Below are positions 17,750 through 26,752 of a stretch of DNA of 64,000 bases, one piece after another (position 1 is the stretch's first letter; each line of letters begins with the position of its first letter). The stretch is taken from NCBI RefSeq assembly GCF_022815645.1, contig NZ_JALGRO010000003.1, positions 62,001 to 126,000 on the forward strand, written 5' to 3'. The notes under the pieces are model-generated. The model was not told the origin of the DNA and ran no database searches. It saw only the letters and a list, made by a program, of their open reading frames with translations. The DNA is from Curtobacterium sp. VKM Ac-2922 (GTDB lineage Bacteria > Actinomycetota > Actinomycetes > Actinomycetales > Microbacteriaceae). The position numbers and the translations under genes were made by a program.

Positions 17750-18646
17750 TTGAGCAACATCGTCACCGAGCGGTTCGAGCGCCTCCGGGAAGAACGGATG
17801 GTCCCGGCCGGCCGCCCGGCCACCGCCGTCATCGGGTCGATCCGCGAGATCTTCGCCCACCGGCAGCTGCTCGACCTGCTGATCCGCCGCGACCTGAAGT
17901 CCCGGTACAAGGACAGTGCGCTCGGCTTCGCCTGGACGCTGATCCGCCCGCTGGTGCAGCTGGCGATCTACTACTTCGTCCTCGGCAAGATCCTCGGCGC
18001 GTCGCGCAACATCCCCGAGTTCGCCGTCTACGTGTTCGCCGGGCTGACCCTCTACGGGCTGTTCAGCGAGATCGTCGCCGCCGGGACGGCGTCGATCGTC
18101 TCGAACGGCGGGTTGATCAAGAAGATCTACCTGCCGCGCGAGATCTACCCGCTGGCGAGCGTCGGAGCAGCGCTGTTCAACTTCGGCGTGCAGATCGTCG
18201 TGCTCCTGGTGGCGACGATCCTGCAGAGCGGCTTCGCGTGGGTCCGGCTCGACCTGCTCTACTTCTTCCCCGCCACGCTCGTGATCCTGATCTGGGCGAC
18301 GGCTCTGGCGCTGCTCCTCGCCGCTGCCAACGTGTACCTCCGCGACATGCAGTACCTCGTCGAGGTCCTGGTGCTCCTGCTGATGTGGGCGTCGCCCATC
18401 GTCTACAGCTGGCAGCAGGTCGCGAACGCTGCGCCGCAGTGGCTGCTGAACCTCTACACCGCCAACCCGATCACCCTCGCGGTCCTCGGGTTCCACCGGG
18501 CGTTCTGGACCGCTGGGCCCGACTCCGAGTACCCGACGCACCTGCTGATCCGTCTCGTGGTCGTCGGTGTCGTCGGCCTGATCGCACTCCTGCTGTGCCA
18601 GCGCGTGTTCGCCAAGCTGCAGGGCAACTTCGCCCAGGAGATCTGA
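17750..18646 (+). CDS. wzm: Polysaccharide ABC transporter permease Wzm
   Basis: A 298-residue ABC-2 type permease with six membrane helices. A cytoplasmic N-terminal segment carries DLLIRRDLKSRYKDSALGF just before the first helix, and LRDMQYLVEVLVLLLMWASPI lies near residue 200, both characteristic of Wzm/TagG export permeases. The start is a TTG with AAGGA 8 nt upstream. The ATPase partner follows after 4 nt. It moves the lipid-linked polysaccharide or teichoic-acid-like polymer to the outer face of the membrane. Confidence 0.9.
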   Translation: MSNIVTERFERLREERMVPAGRPATAVIGSIREIFAHRQLLDLLIRRDLKSRYKDSALGFAWTLIRPLVQLAIYYFVLGKILGASRNIPEFAVYVFAGLTLYGLFSEIVAAGTASIVSNGGLIKKIYLPREIYPLASVGAALFNFGVQIVVLLVATILQSGFAWVRLDLLYFFPATLVILIWATALALLLAAANVYLRDMQYLVEVLVLLLMWASPIVYSWQQVANAAPQWLLNLYTANPITLAVLGFHRAFWTAGPDSEYPTHLLIRLVVVGVVGLIALLLCQRVFAKLQGNFAQEI

Positions 18647-18650
18647 CCCG

Positions 18651-19895
18651 ATGAGCATCGACAGCAACATCGCCACGCAGGAGACCGCGTCGCCCTTCAA
18701 GGACGCCCCCGCCGTCGTCACGGTGAAGAACGTCTCGAAGCGCTTCACGATCCGCAAGGACAACTCGCTCAAGGAGCGCGTCGTCACGCTGGGCCGCGCC
18801 GGCCGCCGCCACAGCGAGGACTTCTGGGCGCTGCGCGACATCAACCTCGACATCCCCGCCGGCACCACGATCGGTCTGCTCGGCCCGAACGGCTCGGGCA
18901 AGTCGACGCTGCTGAAGACCATCGGCGGCATCCTCGAGCCGACCACCGGATCCGTCGAGCGACGCGGTCGCCTGGCCGCGCTCATCGAACTCGGTGCCGG
19001 GTTCCACCCCGACCTGACGGGGCGCGAGAACGTCTACCTGAACGCGGCGATCCTCGGCCAGACGCAAGAGGAGACCGAGGCCCGGTTCGACGACATCCTG
19101 CAGTTCTCGGGCATCGGCGACTTCATCGACACCCAGGTGAAGTTCTACTCGTCCGGCATGTACGTCCGACTGGCCTTCGCGGTCGCGATCAACACCGACC
19201 CCGACGTCCTGCTGGTCGACGAGGTGCTGGCCGTCGGCGACGAGCAGTTCCAGAAGAAGTGCCTCGACAAGATCCGCGAGTTCCAGGCGCAGGGTCGCAC
19301 GATCATCCTGGTGTCGCACTCGCTCGGCCAGGTGCAGGAGCTCTGCGACTCCGCGGTGGTGCTGCACCACGGCGAGGTCAAGTTCCAGGGCTCGGCCCGG
19401 CTGGCCGTCAAGAACTTCCGCGAGATCCTCGAGGGACGACGGATCGCCGAGGCCGAGGCCGCGCACCCGGAAGAGGACGCCAAGCCCGGCAAGGTCGAGC
19501 ACGTCACGCTCGAGATCCCCGGTCGCGCCCCCGGCGCCGAACACCACCACGGCGACGACCTGGTCATCCGCGCGACGTTCTCGCACAAGGACGTCCTGCC
19601 CGAGTGGCGCGCCGGCATCAAGATCGAGAACCACCTCGGCAACCCCGCGTTCGGCGTCGACAGCCGCCAGACCCAGGTCCGGCACGACCCCCTGCGCGGT
19701 TCGGCCACCATCGAGTGGCGCCTGAGCGACCTGCGCCTGGGCGGTGGCCAGTACTTCGTGCACGTGTTCCTGGCGAAGCCGAACGGTGAGCACATCGTCA
19801 TGGAGCGCGAGGCCGCACGGTTCGTCGTCGCCGACGAGGACACGCAGTCGGGCATCGCCTGGACGAAGAACACCGAGCGACAGGTCAAGGGCTGA
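18651..19895 (+). CDS. wzt: Polysaccharide ABC transporter ATPase Wzt with carbohydrate-binding C-terminus
   Basis: A 414-residue protein. The ATPase domain (about 20-260) has Walker A GPNGSGKST (78-86), signature SSGMYVRLAF (168-177), Walker B VLLVDE (186-191) and H-loop His223. Residues ~285-400 form a beta-rich C-terminal domain like the Wzt carbohydrate-binding domain that recognises a modified non-reducing end of the polymer. It is four nucleotides from wzm, and the next glycosyltransferase starts 2 nt after its stop. A tailored C-domain implies that a terminal modification on the glycan is needed for export. Confidence 0.9.
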   Translation: MSIDSNIATQETASPFKDAPAVVTVKNVSKRFTIRKDNSLKERVVTLGRAGRRHSEDFWALRDINLDIPAGTTIGLLGPNGSGKSTLLKTIGGILEPTTGSVERRGRLAALIELGAGFHPDLTGRENVYLNAAILGQTQEETEARFDDILQFSGIGDFIDTQVKFYSSGMYVRLAFAVAINTDPDVLLVDEVLAVGDEQFQKKCLDKIREFQAQGRTIILVSHSLGQVQELCDSAVVLHHGEVKFQGSARLAVKNFREILEGRRIAEAEAAHPEEDAKPGKVEHVTLEIPGRAPGAEHHHGDDLVIRATFSHKDVLPEWRAGIKIENHLGNPAFGVDSRQTQVRHDPLRGSATIEWRLSDLRLGGGQYFVHVFLAKPNGEHIVMEREAARFVVADEDTQSGIAWTKNTERQVKG

Positions 19896-19897
19896 CG

Positions 19898-21025
19898 TTG
19901 CGGGACCTGCCGGTGCTGGTCGACGCCACGTCGATCCCGCCGAACCGCGGAGGCGTGGCCCGGTACATCTCCGGCCTGCTCACCGGGCTCGCGGAACTCG
20001 ACGTGCGCGTGCAGGTCGTCGGCAAGGCGGCCGACCTCGACTGGCTCCGCGGGCTCGCACCCGTGCACGGGTACCACGCGGCCCCGGCGTGGACGTCCTC
20101 GCGTCCGCTCCGCCTGCTGTGGGAGCAGACCGGCCTGCCCGCCCTGGTGGGGCGGGTCGGGGCGACCACCCTGCACAGCCCGCACTACACGTTCCCGGTG
20201 ACCAGGGCCTCCCGGACGGTCGTCACCCTGCACGACGCGACGTTCTTCAGCGACCCGGCCGCGCACTCGCGCCTCAAGGTGCTGTTCTTCCGGACCTGGA
20301 CGCGGCTCGCCCGTCGACGGGCCCGCGCGACCGTGGCCCCGAGCGCGGCGACCGTCCGCGAGCTCGACCGGTTCACCGGTCGGCCCCGTCGCCCCACCGT
20401 CGTCGCGCACCTCGGCGTCGACGCCACCCAGTTCCACGAGCCGACCGCTGACGAGGTCAGCGCGTTCCGGCGGGCCCACGACATCGCGCCGGACACCGAG
20501 TGGATCGCCTTCCTGGGCACCATCGAACCACGCAAGCGCGTCCCCGAGCTCATCGCGGCGCACCGGGCGCTCGACACGGCATCGGGCGCAGCACCCGCGC
20601 TGCTCGTCGCGGGTGGCCTCGGGTGGGACGACACCGCCGCCGCCGAGCTCCGCACGGCCGGGGACGTGCCCGGCGAACCGCTGCGGTACCTGGGGTACCT
20701 GCCGGTCGACGAGCTGCGGGCGTTCCTCGGCGGCTCGCGTGTCGTGGCGTACCCGAGCATCGCCGAGGGCTTCGGGCTGCCCGTACTCGAGGCGATGGCC
20801 TCGGGTGCCGACGTCCTGACCACCGACCGGCTGGCGATCCCCGAGGTCGGCGGCGACGCCGTCACCTACACCGAACCCGACGCCGGACCGATCCGCGCCG
20901 CTCTCGAACGCCTGCTCGCCGACGCCCCCGGGGCCCGCGCCGACCGCGTCGGCCGTGCCCGCGCCCGCGCCGCCGGGTTCACGTGGTCCGCCTGCGCGCG
21001 CGCCCACCTCGAGGTGTTCGGATGA
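19898..21025 (+). CDS. GT4 family glycosyltransferase
   Basis: A 375-residue GT-B enzyme: N-terminal acceptor domain with PNRGGVARYISGLL and VVTLHDATFF, then a C-terminal donor domain with FLGTIEPRKRVPELI and PSIAEGFGLPVLEAMASG, the EX7E-type motif of GT4. It begins with TTG 2 nt after wzt and ends in an ATGA overlap with the next GT2, so it belongs to the wzm-wzt operon. It probably adds a hexose or deoxyhexose to the exported polymer in the cytoplasm. Donor unknown. Confidence 0.8.
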   Translation: MRDLPVLVDATSIPPNRGGVARYISGLLTGLAELDVRVQVVGKAADLDWLRGLAPVHGYHAAPAWTSSRPLRLLWEQTGLPALVGRVGATTLHSPHYTFPVTRASRTVVTLHDATFFSDPAAHSRLKVLFFRTWTRLARRRARATVAPSAATVRELDRFTGRPRRPTVVAHLGVDATQFHEPTADEVSAFRRAHDIAPDTEWIAFLGTIEPRKRVPELIAAHRALDTASGAAPALLVAGGLGWDDTAAAELRTAGDVPGEPLRYLGYLPVDELRAFLGGSRVVAYPSIAEGFGLPVLEAMASGADVLTTDRLAIPEVGGDAVTYTEPDAGPIRAALERLLADAPGARADRVGRARARAAGFTWSACARAHLEVFG

Positions 21026-21876
21026 GCGGCGGCAGCGCACGAGCCGCCATCGTCACCGTGACGTACGACTCGGTGGACGTCCTGCCCGCGTTCCTGGCGT
21101 CGACCCAGGACGCCAGCGCCGGGCGCGTCGAGGTCGTCGTCGCCGACAACGACTCCGCCACGGCCGACGAGCTCCGGCAGATCACCGAGGCCGCGTCCGC
21201 ACGCTTCTACGCGGTCGGGGCGAACCGGGGCTACGGCACCGCGGTGAACCGCGCGGTCGCGACGCTCGACCCCGACGTCGGGTGGGTGCTCGTGTCGAAC
21301 CCGGACGTCGTGCTCGAACCGCTGGCCCTCGACCGGATGATCGACACCGCCGCGGCGGACCCGAGCATCGGCGCGGTCGGACCACGGTTGCTCGAGCCCT
21401 CGGGCGAGGTCTACCCGTCGGCCCGGGCGGTGCCCTCGCTGCGCACCGGACTCGGGCACGCCCTGTTCGCCAACGTCTGGACGAGCAACCCCTGGACCAA
21501 GCGGTACCGGCAGGACGGCGACCACTCCGGTCGGCGCGACGCGGGGTGGCTGTCCGGCGCGTGCGTCCTGGTGCGCCGTGACGTGTTCGACCGCCTCGGT
21601 GGCTTCGACGAGGACTACTTCATGTACTTCGAGGACGTCGACCTCGGATGGCGCATCGGCCGGGCGGGGCTGCGCAACGTGTACGAGCCCGCCGCCACAG
21701 CGATCCACATCGGCGGCACCGCCACACAGGGGTCCTCGGACCGGATGCGCCGCGCACACCACCACAGCGCGTACCGGTTCCTGGCGCAGAAGTACGCGGC
21801 CTGGTGGCTCTGGCCGCTGCGCGCCGTGCTGCGGGTCGCACTCGCCGTGCGCGCCCGCGCCACGCACACGCGCTGA
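21022..21876 (+). CDS. WbbL-like rhamnosyltransferase (GT2)
   Basis: A 284-residue GT2 enzyme with VTVTYDSVDVLPAF at the N-terminus, VSNPDVVLE as the metal-site segment, and YFMYFEDVDLGWRIGRAG. Length and motifs match the WbbL group that transfers rhamnose from dTDP-rhamnose to GlcNAc-PP-polyprenol in actinobacteria. The rhamnose assignment is strengthened by rfbABCD in this window but is still inference. The ATG overlaps the preceding stop (ATGA). Confidence 0.65.
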   Translation: MSGGSARAAIVTVTYDSVDVLPAFLASTQDASAGRVEVVVADNDSATADELRQITEAASARFYAVGANRGYGTAVNRAVATLDPDVGWVLVSNPDVVLEPLALDRMIDTAAADPSIGAVGPRLLEPSGEVYPSARAVPSLRTGLGHALFANVWTSNPWTKRYRQDGDHSGRRDAGWLSGACVLVRRDVFDRLGGFDEDYFMYFEDVDLGWRIGRAGLRNVYEPAATAIHIGGTATQGSSDRMRRAHHHSAYRFLAQKYAAWWLWPLRAVLRVALAVRARATHTR

Positions 21877-21949
21877 CGCGGTAGCGTCGCTGGGACGCCC
21901 CGGCGCCCGCCCCGAACGACTCCTCCCCCGAACCAGCACAGGAGTGCCC

Positions 21950-23092
21950 ATGAACCTCGCTGTCACGCTGATGGTCCGCGACGAAGCGGACGTCATGCCC
22001 GCCTGGCTCGACCACCACGTCGCCCAGGGCTTCGACGTGTTCGTGATCACCGACAACGGTTCGGTCGACGGCACCACCGAGATCCTGACCGCCTTCGCCG
22101 CCCGCGACGACGTCACCGTGGACCTGCGGCACGACCCGTTGCACCACAAGCAGCAGGGGGTCGTCGTGACCGGCATGGCCCGCGACGCCGCCAGCATCCA
22201 CCACGCCGACTGGGTCGTCAACGCCGACGCCGACGAGTTCATCCTGCCCGTCGACCGGTCGCTGACCGTGCGCCGGGTGTTCGACCAGCTCGACCCGGCG
22301 ATCGGTGCCTTCACGGTGCCCGTGGTCAACCTGACCGGACGTCTGGCCGAGTCGGGCAGCGGCGTCGAGCGGCTGCACTGGCGGGACGAGCGTCCGCTCG
22401 ACGCGCTGCACGCCGCGGGGCTGCTCGCACCGCCCTCGACGAACGCGGTGCACGTCGGCGACCCCGAGGTCACCGTCGTGCAGGGCAACCACCAGGTCAG
22501 CGTCGCGAACGGCGCCCCGGTGCCCGACGGGCTGCGGCTCGAGGTCCTGCACCTGCCGTGGCGGTCCTGGGCGCAGTACGAACACCGCGTCGAGGTGAGC
22601 GGCCGCGCCTACGAGGCGAACCCCGACCTGACGCCGAGCCCGCGCCACCACGGCATGCGCGACTACCGGCGGCTGCACGAGGGCGTCCTGCAGGCGACCT
22701 TCGCGCTGCGCTTCGTCACCGACGAGGACGCCGAGGCCGGCCCGTTCACCCGCGACGACGGCATCGCCGAGGTCCTGCGGCGCGCTGGTTCGCCGGTGCT
22801 CGACGGTCCGGCCGACCCGCTCGTGCCCGTCGACGACCTGGCACGGCTGCAGGCGCTCGGCCGGGCCGTCGTGACGCGGGACCTGCGCATCGAGGAACTC
22901 GAGGACGCGGTCCGCGCCGGCGAGGCCACGGCGGACACGCTGCGCGCCACGGTGCAGTTCGAGCGCGACCGGGCGATGGCCGCGCAGCGCGAGACCGCCG
23001 CGCGCGACGCCGAGCTCACGGCGATGCACGCGCGGCGGGTCGTCCGGCTCGCCGACAAGGTGGGCGAGGTCGCACGGCGCGTCCGCCGCTGA
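21950..23092 (+). CDS. GT2_4-type glycosyltransferase with C-terminal coiled coil
   Basis: A 380-residue protein. The N-terminal part (MVRDEADVMPAWLDHHV, ITDNGSVDGT, VNADADEFILP) matches the DUF4422/GT92-like 'Glyco_tranf_2_4' group. Residues ~300-380 are charged and heptad-rich, predicted coiled coil, ending in a basic tail. The ATG at 21950 has AGGAG 6 nt upstream. It is the last gene of the plus-strand export operon, 73 bp after the WbbL-like gene, and is followed by a GC-rich spacer with a strong palindrome. Substrate unknown. Confidence 0.65.
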   Translation: MNLAVTLMVRDEADVMPAWLDHHVAQGFDVFVITDNGSVDGTTEILTAFAARDDVTVDLRHDPLHHKQQGVVVTGMARDAASIHHADWVVNADADEFILPVDRSLTVRRVFDQLDPAIGAFTVPVVNLTGRLAESGSGVERLHWRDERPLDALHAAGLLAPPSTNAVHVGDPEVTVVQGNHQVSVANGAPVPDGLRLEVLHLPWRSWAQYEHRVEVSGRAYEANPDLTPSPRHHGMRDYRRLHEGVLQATFALRFVTDEDAEAGPFTRDDGIAEVLRRAGSPVLDGPADPLVPVDDLARLQALGRAVVTRDLRIEELEDAVRAGEATADTLRATVQFERDRAMAAQRETAARDAELTAMHARRVVRLADKVGEVARRVRR

Positions 23093-23127
23093 GCCCCGGC
23101 GGGCGCGTGCGCCGCGCCGGCGCACGT

Positions 23128-23183
23128 GGCCGCCGCGCCGCGCGTCCGCCGCGCTGGCCGCCGCGCCGCGCGTCCGCCGCGCT
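23128..23183. repeat. 28-bp perfect tandem duplication, only G, C and T
   Basis: The 28-bp unit starting GGCCGCCGCGCCGCGCG at 23128 is repeated exactly at 23156, with decayed copies following to about 23220. It lies in the 269-bp spacer between convergent genes. No coding function is apparent. Confidence 0.8.
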
Positions 23184-23253
23184 GCCCGCCGCGCCGCGCT
23201 GGCCGACGCGTCCGCCGCACGGCGTGCACGGCGCGGGTCGCACCCCCGCACGG

Positions 23254-23285
23254 ACATCGCGCCCCGCGGCGACGGGGCGCGATGT
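23254..23285. repeat. Dispersed palindrome, copy A (13-bp stem)
   Basis: ACATCGCGCCCCG (23254-23266) pairs perfectly with CGGGGCGCGATGT (23273-23285) around a 6-nt loop. It is the same element as at 61315 and 62416. Position between convergent genes (ends 23092 and 23362) suits a bidirectional terminator. No T-run is present. Confidence 0.85.
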
Positions 23286-23361
23286 GCGTGACGGGGAGCG
23301 ACGCTGCCAGCGGCAGCCAGCGCCAGCCACCGGCGGCGGGCCCGGCCTGCGGGAACCGCGC

Positions 23362-25281
23362 TCAGCGCCCCGACCGCGCCGCGTGCGCAGCCCGCACGGC
23401 GTCGAGCAGCGTCTCCGCCCGGCGTGTGAAGGAGTGTTCCGCGCCGATCCGAGCACCGCGCGCGGCACGGTCGTCCGACGACACGGACTCCCCCGCCCGC
23501 ACCAGCGCACCGAGGCCCTCCACCGAGTCGTACGTGCGGACCGCCCCGTGGAACAGTTCGTCGACGCCGGGCACCGGGTCCGTGACCACGAGCGCGCCCG
23601 AAGCAGCGGCGTCGAACAGCCGGTTCGACAGGAAGCCGTCGCGCGCCATGTCGTCCCAGTGGTCGTTGAGCACCACGCGGGCACTCCGGTACAGGGCCGG
23701 CAGCGCGTCGTTCGCCACGAACACGCCCCGGTGGACGCCGTCCGGCAGCAGTCCTTCCCACCCCTCGCCCCACACCGCCAGGTCGACGCCGGCATCCACC
23801 GCGTCGCGGACCACCGGCCGGAAGACCGCGCGCGTCTTGCCGACGAAGGCGGTGTCGAGCCCGGCGTACGCGGGGTCGACCGGGCCCGGGTGGAACCGGG
23901 TCGGGTCGGTGGCCTGCAGCAGCGGTGCGACGGGCAGCCCCGTCTGCTCGGCGACCCGGGAAGCCCAGACCGGTCCGGCGGCGAACCGCAGGTCGTACCG
24001 GGCGAGCTCGGCTGCGGTCACCAGGTCGGGGTGCGAGATCACCCAGAGCACGTTCACGGCGCTCGGGTGCACCGGGGTGTCGTCGAGCCCGCGCAGCGTC
24101 AGGGCGACGTCGTCGAGGTGCTCCGAGAACGGTCGGACGTGCGACTCGCGGTGGTCGACCACCACCTCTTGTCCCAGGCCCCGGAGCGCAGCGGCCAGGT
24201 CGCGCGCGAAGAACGTGTCCCCCCAGTCGTCGCCGCGTGGCCCGGGGTGCGCCGCGATGCGGATCGACCACCGCAACCGCTCGCCCCGGTCGCGCAGCGC
24301 GATCCGATCGGCGCCGCGCTCGGCCCGCACGACGGGTTCCCGCAGTGCGACGGGCGCACCGGCGGCGTCGGCCGAGGGCGTGCCCGGGACGAACCCGGCG
24401 GCCGCCAGTGCCCGGACGGCCGCGTCGTCCGTGCGCGCACGCCACACGGCCAGGGCCTCGGCAGCGTCGGTGTCGTAGCGCTGCTCGCGCATGGTCCGCG
24501 ACCGGTACACGCGGCCGAGGGGCACGACGACGCACCGGCCGCCCGCGGCGTCGGCGGTGTCACGGGTCAGGCGGGCGACCGCGGTGCGGGTGTCGACGGT
24601 GCGGATCGGCACGGCCAGTGCATCGGTCCGTGCCGCGAAGCAGGGCTCGTCGGCGGCGAAGACGGCGACCCCCGCCAGCGCCTCGGCGTCCTCCGGCGGG
24701 TGCCCACGCAGGAGCGACGCGACCGGCGCCGATCCGCGGACCAGGGCGGCGCCCGCACTGGCGACCACGTCGTCGACGGTCCGGACGACGGCCACGGCGA
24801 CCGGGGCCTCCTGGTCGGTCGCGGCGACCAGCACGTCGTACCCGCCCTGCGGCAGGGTCACGGAGGCGTCCTGCACCACCACGACCGCGCTCGCGAGCAG
24901 CGGGCGGGCGGCAGCGACCGCGCCGCCCCACGTTGCCGCCACCGTGGGCCGCGCGACGACGTGGTCGGCTCCCCCGGTGACCGCCGGGTAGGTGCTGGTC
25001 GGGCCGGCGTGCACGTCGTACGGCGCCACCACCACGACGACGGCACCAGCTGCCCGGGCCGCGGACACCGCGGGCAGGTGTGCGCCGTCGCGGAACGACG
25101 ACTCGGCGACCGTCACGACGACGTCGAACCCGCCGTCACCGGGGTGCGGCGGGTCCGACACGAGCGACGTGTCGACCGGGAGGCCCGGGTCGGCTCCGCC
25201 CTGCGTCGCCGGTTCCGACGGGGTCGCCTGGACCGCGCCTGGCCGTCCCAGCAGCCGGCCGAGTCGCGACGGCCGCACCAT
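23362..25281 (-). CDS. CgeB-like glycosyltransferase with degenerate N-terminal GT2-like domain
   Basis: A 639-residue protein. Residues ~310-630 form a GT-B domain ending FVGKTRAVFRP, VVLNDHWDDMARDGFLSNR and FDAAASGALVVTD, the CgeB/Glyco_trans_1_2 pattern. Residues ~45-270 look like a GT-A fold with the strand order of GT2 but without a clear DXD (VVVQDASVTLP in its place), so this half may be non-catalytic; that is inference. The ATG at 25281 lies 2 nt after the rfbA stop, so it is the last gene of the rfbC-rfbA operon. Rhamnose transfer is plausible from context. Confidence 0.65.
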   Translation of the reverse strand: MVRPSRLGRLLGRPGAVQATPSEPATQGGADPGLPVDTSLVSDPPHPGDGGFDVVVTVAESSFRDGAHLPAVSAARAAGAVVVVVAPYDVHAGPTSTYPAVTGGADHVVARPTVAATWGGAVAAARPLLASAVVVVQDASVTLPQGGYDVLVAATDQEAPVAVAVVRTVDDVVASAGAALVRGSAPVASLLRGHPPEDAEALAGVAVFAADEPCFAARTDALAVPIRTVDTRTAVARLTRDTADAAGGRCVVVPLGRVYRSRTMREQRYDTDAAEALAVWRARTDDAAVRALAAAGFVPGTPSADAAGAPVALREPVVRAERGADRIALRDRGERLRWSIRIAAHPGPRGDDWGDTFFARDLAAALRGLGQEVVVDHRESHVRPFSEHLDDVALTLRGLDDTPVHPSAVNVLWVISHPDLVTAAELARYDLRFAAGPVWASRVAEQTGLPVAPLLQATDPTRFHPGPVDPAYAGLDTAFVGKTRAVFRPVVRDAVDAGVDLAVWGEGWEGLLPDGVHRGVFVANDALPALYRSARVVLNDHWDDMARDGFLSNRLFDAAASGALVVTDPVPGVDELFHGAVRTYDSVEGLGALVRAGESVSSDDRAARGARIGAEHSFTRRAETLLDAVRAAHAARSGR

Positions 25282-25283
25282 CG

Positions 25284-26147
25284 TCAGCCGCGCAGCAGGT
25301 TCTGCAGGTAGACCCCGTAGCCGCCCTTGACGAGCGGTGCTGCGAGGTCGGCGAGCTGCGCGTCGTCGATCCACCCGTTGCGCCAGGCGATCTCCTCGAT
25401 GCAGCCGATCTTGAAGCCCTGACGGTCCTCGATGACCTTGACGTACTCGGAGGCCTGCATCATCGACTCGAACGTGCCGGTGTCCAGCCATGCGGTGCCA
25501 CGGTCGAGCACCTGCACGCCGAGCTCGCCCGCGTCGAGGTAGCGCTCGTTGACCGTCGAGATCTCGAGCTCGCCGCGTGCGCTCGGCTCGATGGTCTTGG
25601 CGATCTCGATGACCTTGTTGTCGTAGAAGTACAGCCCGGGGACCGCGTAGTTCGACTTCGGCGCGGTCGGCTTCTCCTCGATGGAGACCGCGGTGAAGTC
25701 GTCGTCGAACTCCACGACGCCGTACGCCGTCGGGTCGGCCACGTGGTACGCGAAGATCGTCGCGCCCTGCACCCGGGTGTTCTGCTTCAGGCTGGTGCCC
25801 AGGCCCGTGCCGTGGAAGATGTTGTCGCCGAGCACCAGTGCGACGCTGTCGTCACCGATGAAGTCCTCGCCGATGACGAACGCCTGGGCCAGGCCGTCCG
25901 GACTCGGCTGCACGGCGTACTCGATCTGCATGCCGAGGCTGGACCCGTCGCCCAGCAGCGCCTTGAACTGCTCGTTGTACTCCGGCGTCGTGATCACGAG
26001 GACCTCGTTGATGCCGGCCATCATGAGCGTCGACAGCGGGTAGTAGACCATCGGCTTGTCGTAGATCGGCATGAGCTGCTTGCTGATGCCCTTGGTGATG
26101 GGCCACAGGCGCGTACCGGAACCGCCGGCCAGGATGATGCCCTTCAC
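25284..26147 (-). CDS. rfbA: Glucose-1-phosphate thymidylyltransferase RfbA (RmlA)
   Basis: A 287-residue enzyme making dTDP-glucose, the first step to dTDP-L-rhamnose. [17 protein letters not shown] at residues 7-23 is the nucleotide-binding and catalytic loop, [11 protein letters not shown] follows, and VVEFDD with EEKP near residue 160 completes the family pattern. Length equals the usual 287-293. The GTG start overlaps the rfbC stop by 4 nt, so the two are translationally coupled. The rest of the pathway (rfbB, rfbD) is in the divergent operon at 35476-37328. Confidence 0.95.
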   Translation of the reverse strand: MKGIILAGGSGTRLWPITKGISKQLMPIYDKPMVYYPLSTLMMAGINEVLVITTPEYNEQFKALLGDGSSLGMQIEYAVQPSPDGLAQAFVIGEDFIGDDSVALVLGDNIFHGTGLGTSLKQNTRVQGATIFAYHVADPTAYGVVEFDDDFTAVSIEEKPTAPKSNYAVPGLYFYDNKVIEIAKTIEPSARGELEISTVNERYLDAGELGVQVLDRGTAWLDTGTFESMMQASEYVKVIEDRQGFKIGCIEEIAWRNGWIDDAQLADLAAPLVKGGYGVYLQNLLRG

Positions 26148-26752
26148 TTGCTGCTCCTCAGGGACTCCGTGTAGGCGATGCACTCGTCGTAGGTCGGCAG
26201 GAGGCCCTGCTCGGCGGCCTGCACGAGGGTCGGGGCGCTGGTGTCCTTCTCGCTCAGCACCGGCTCGCCGATGCCGTCGGGCAGGACCAGGCCGACCGTC
26301 GGGTCGAGGATGCTGATCCCCTTCTCGCGCTGGGGGTCGTAGTGCGCACTGACCAGGTAGTTCACCGTCGACTGGTCCTCGAGCGCGACGATCGCGTGGC
26401 CCAGACCCTCGGACAGGTACACGGCCTTGCGGTCGACGTCGTCGATGCGGACCGAGTCCCACTGCCCGAACGTCGGCGACCCGACGCGGATGTCGATGAT
26501 GTAGTCGATGAACGCCCCGCGCACGGCGGTGACGTACTTCGCCTGGCTGGGGGCGACGAGCGCGTAGTGGATCCCGCGCGCGACACCGCGCGACGAGATC
26601 GACATGTTCACCTGACGGAGGTCGAGGGGGTGTCCGACGGTGGTCTCGAGCACGTCGGCGCGGTAGGCCTCGAGGAAGGCTCCTCGTGCGTCGCCGTGCT
26701 GGACGGGGGTGAACTCCCACGCGCCTTGGATCTTCAGTTCGCGGATCTGCAC
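26144..26752 (-). CDS. rfbC: dTDP-4-dehydrorhamnose 3,5-epimerase RfbC (RmlC)
   Basis: A 202-residue cupin epimerase. [17 protein letters not shown] holds the catalytic His and a substrate-binding Gln/Lys pair, [18 protein letters not shown] and YDPQREKGI the conserved C-terminal core. It converts dTDP-4-keto-6-deoxyglucose to the L-lyxo form. The start is GTG. Its first 19 nt overlap the end of the upstream DUF2142 gene and its end overlaps rfbA by 4 nt, so the whole minus-strand set from 29948 reads as one operon. Confidence 0.93.
   Translation of the reverse strand: MQIRELKIQGAWEFTPVQHGDARGAFLEAYRADVLETTVGHPLDLRQVNMSISSRGVARGIHYALVAPSQAKYVTAVRGAFIDYIIDIRVGSPTFGQWDSVRIDDVDRKAVYLSEGLGHAIVALEDQSTVNYLVSAHYDPQREKGISILDPTVGLVLPDGIGEPVLSEKDTSAPTLVQAAEQGLLPTYDECIAYTESLRSSK

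Noticed and set aside
14887..17910. Minus-strand frame of about 1,000 codons
   Set aside because: It is antisense to the double-domain glycosyltransferase with typical high-GC shadow composition (Val/Asp/Arg-rich, no domain).
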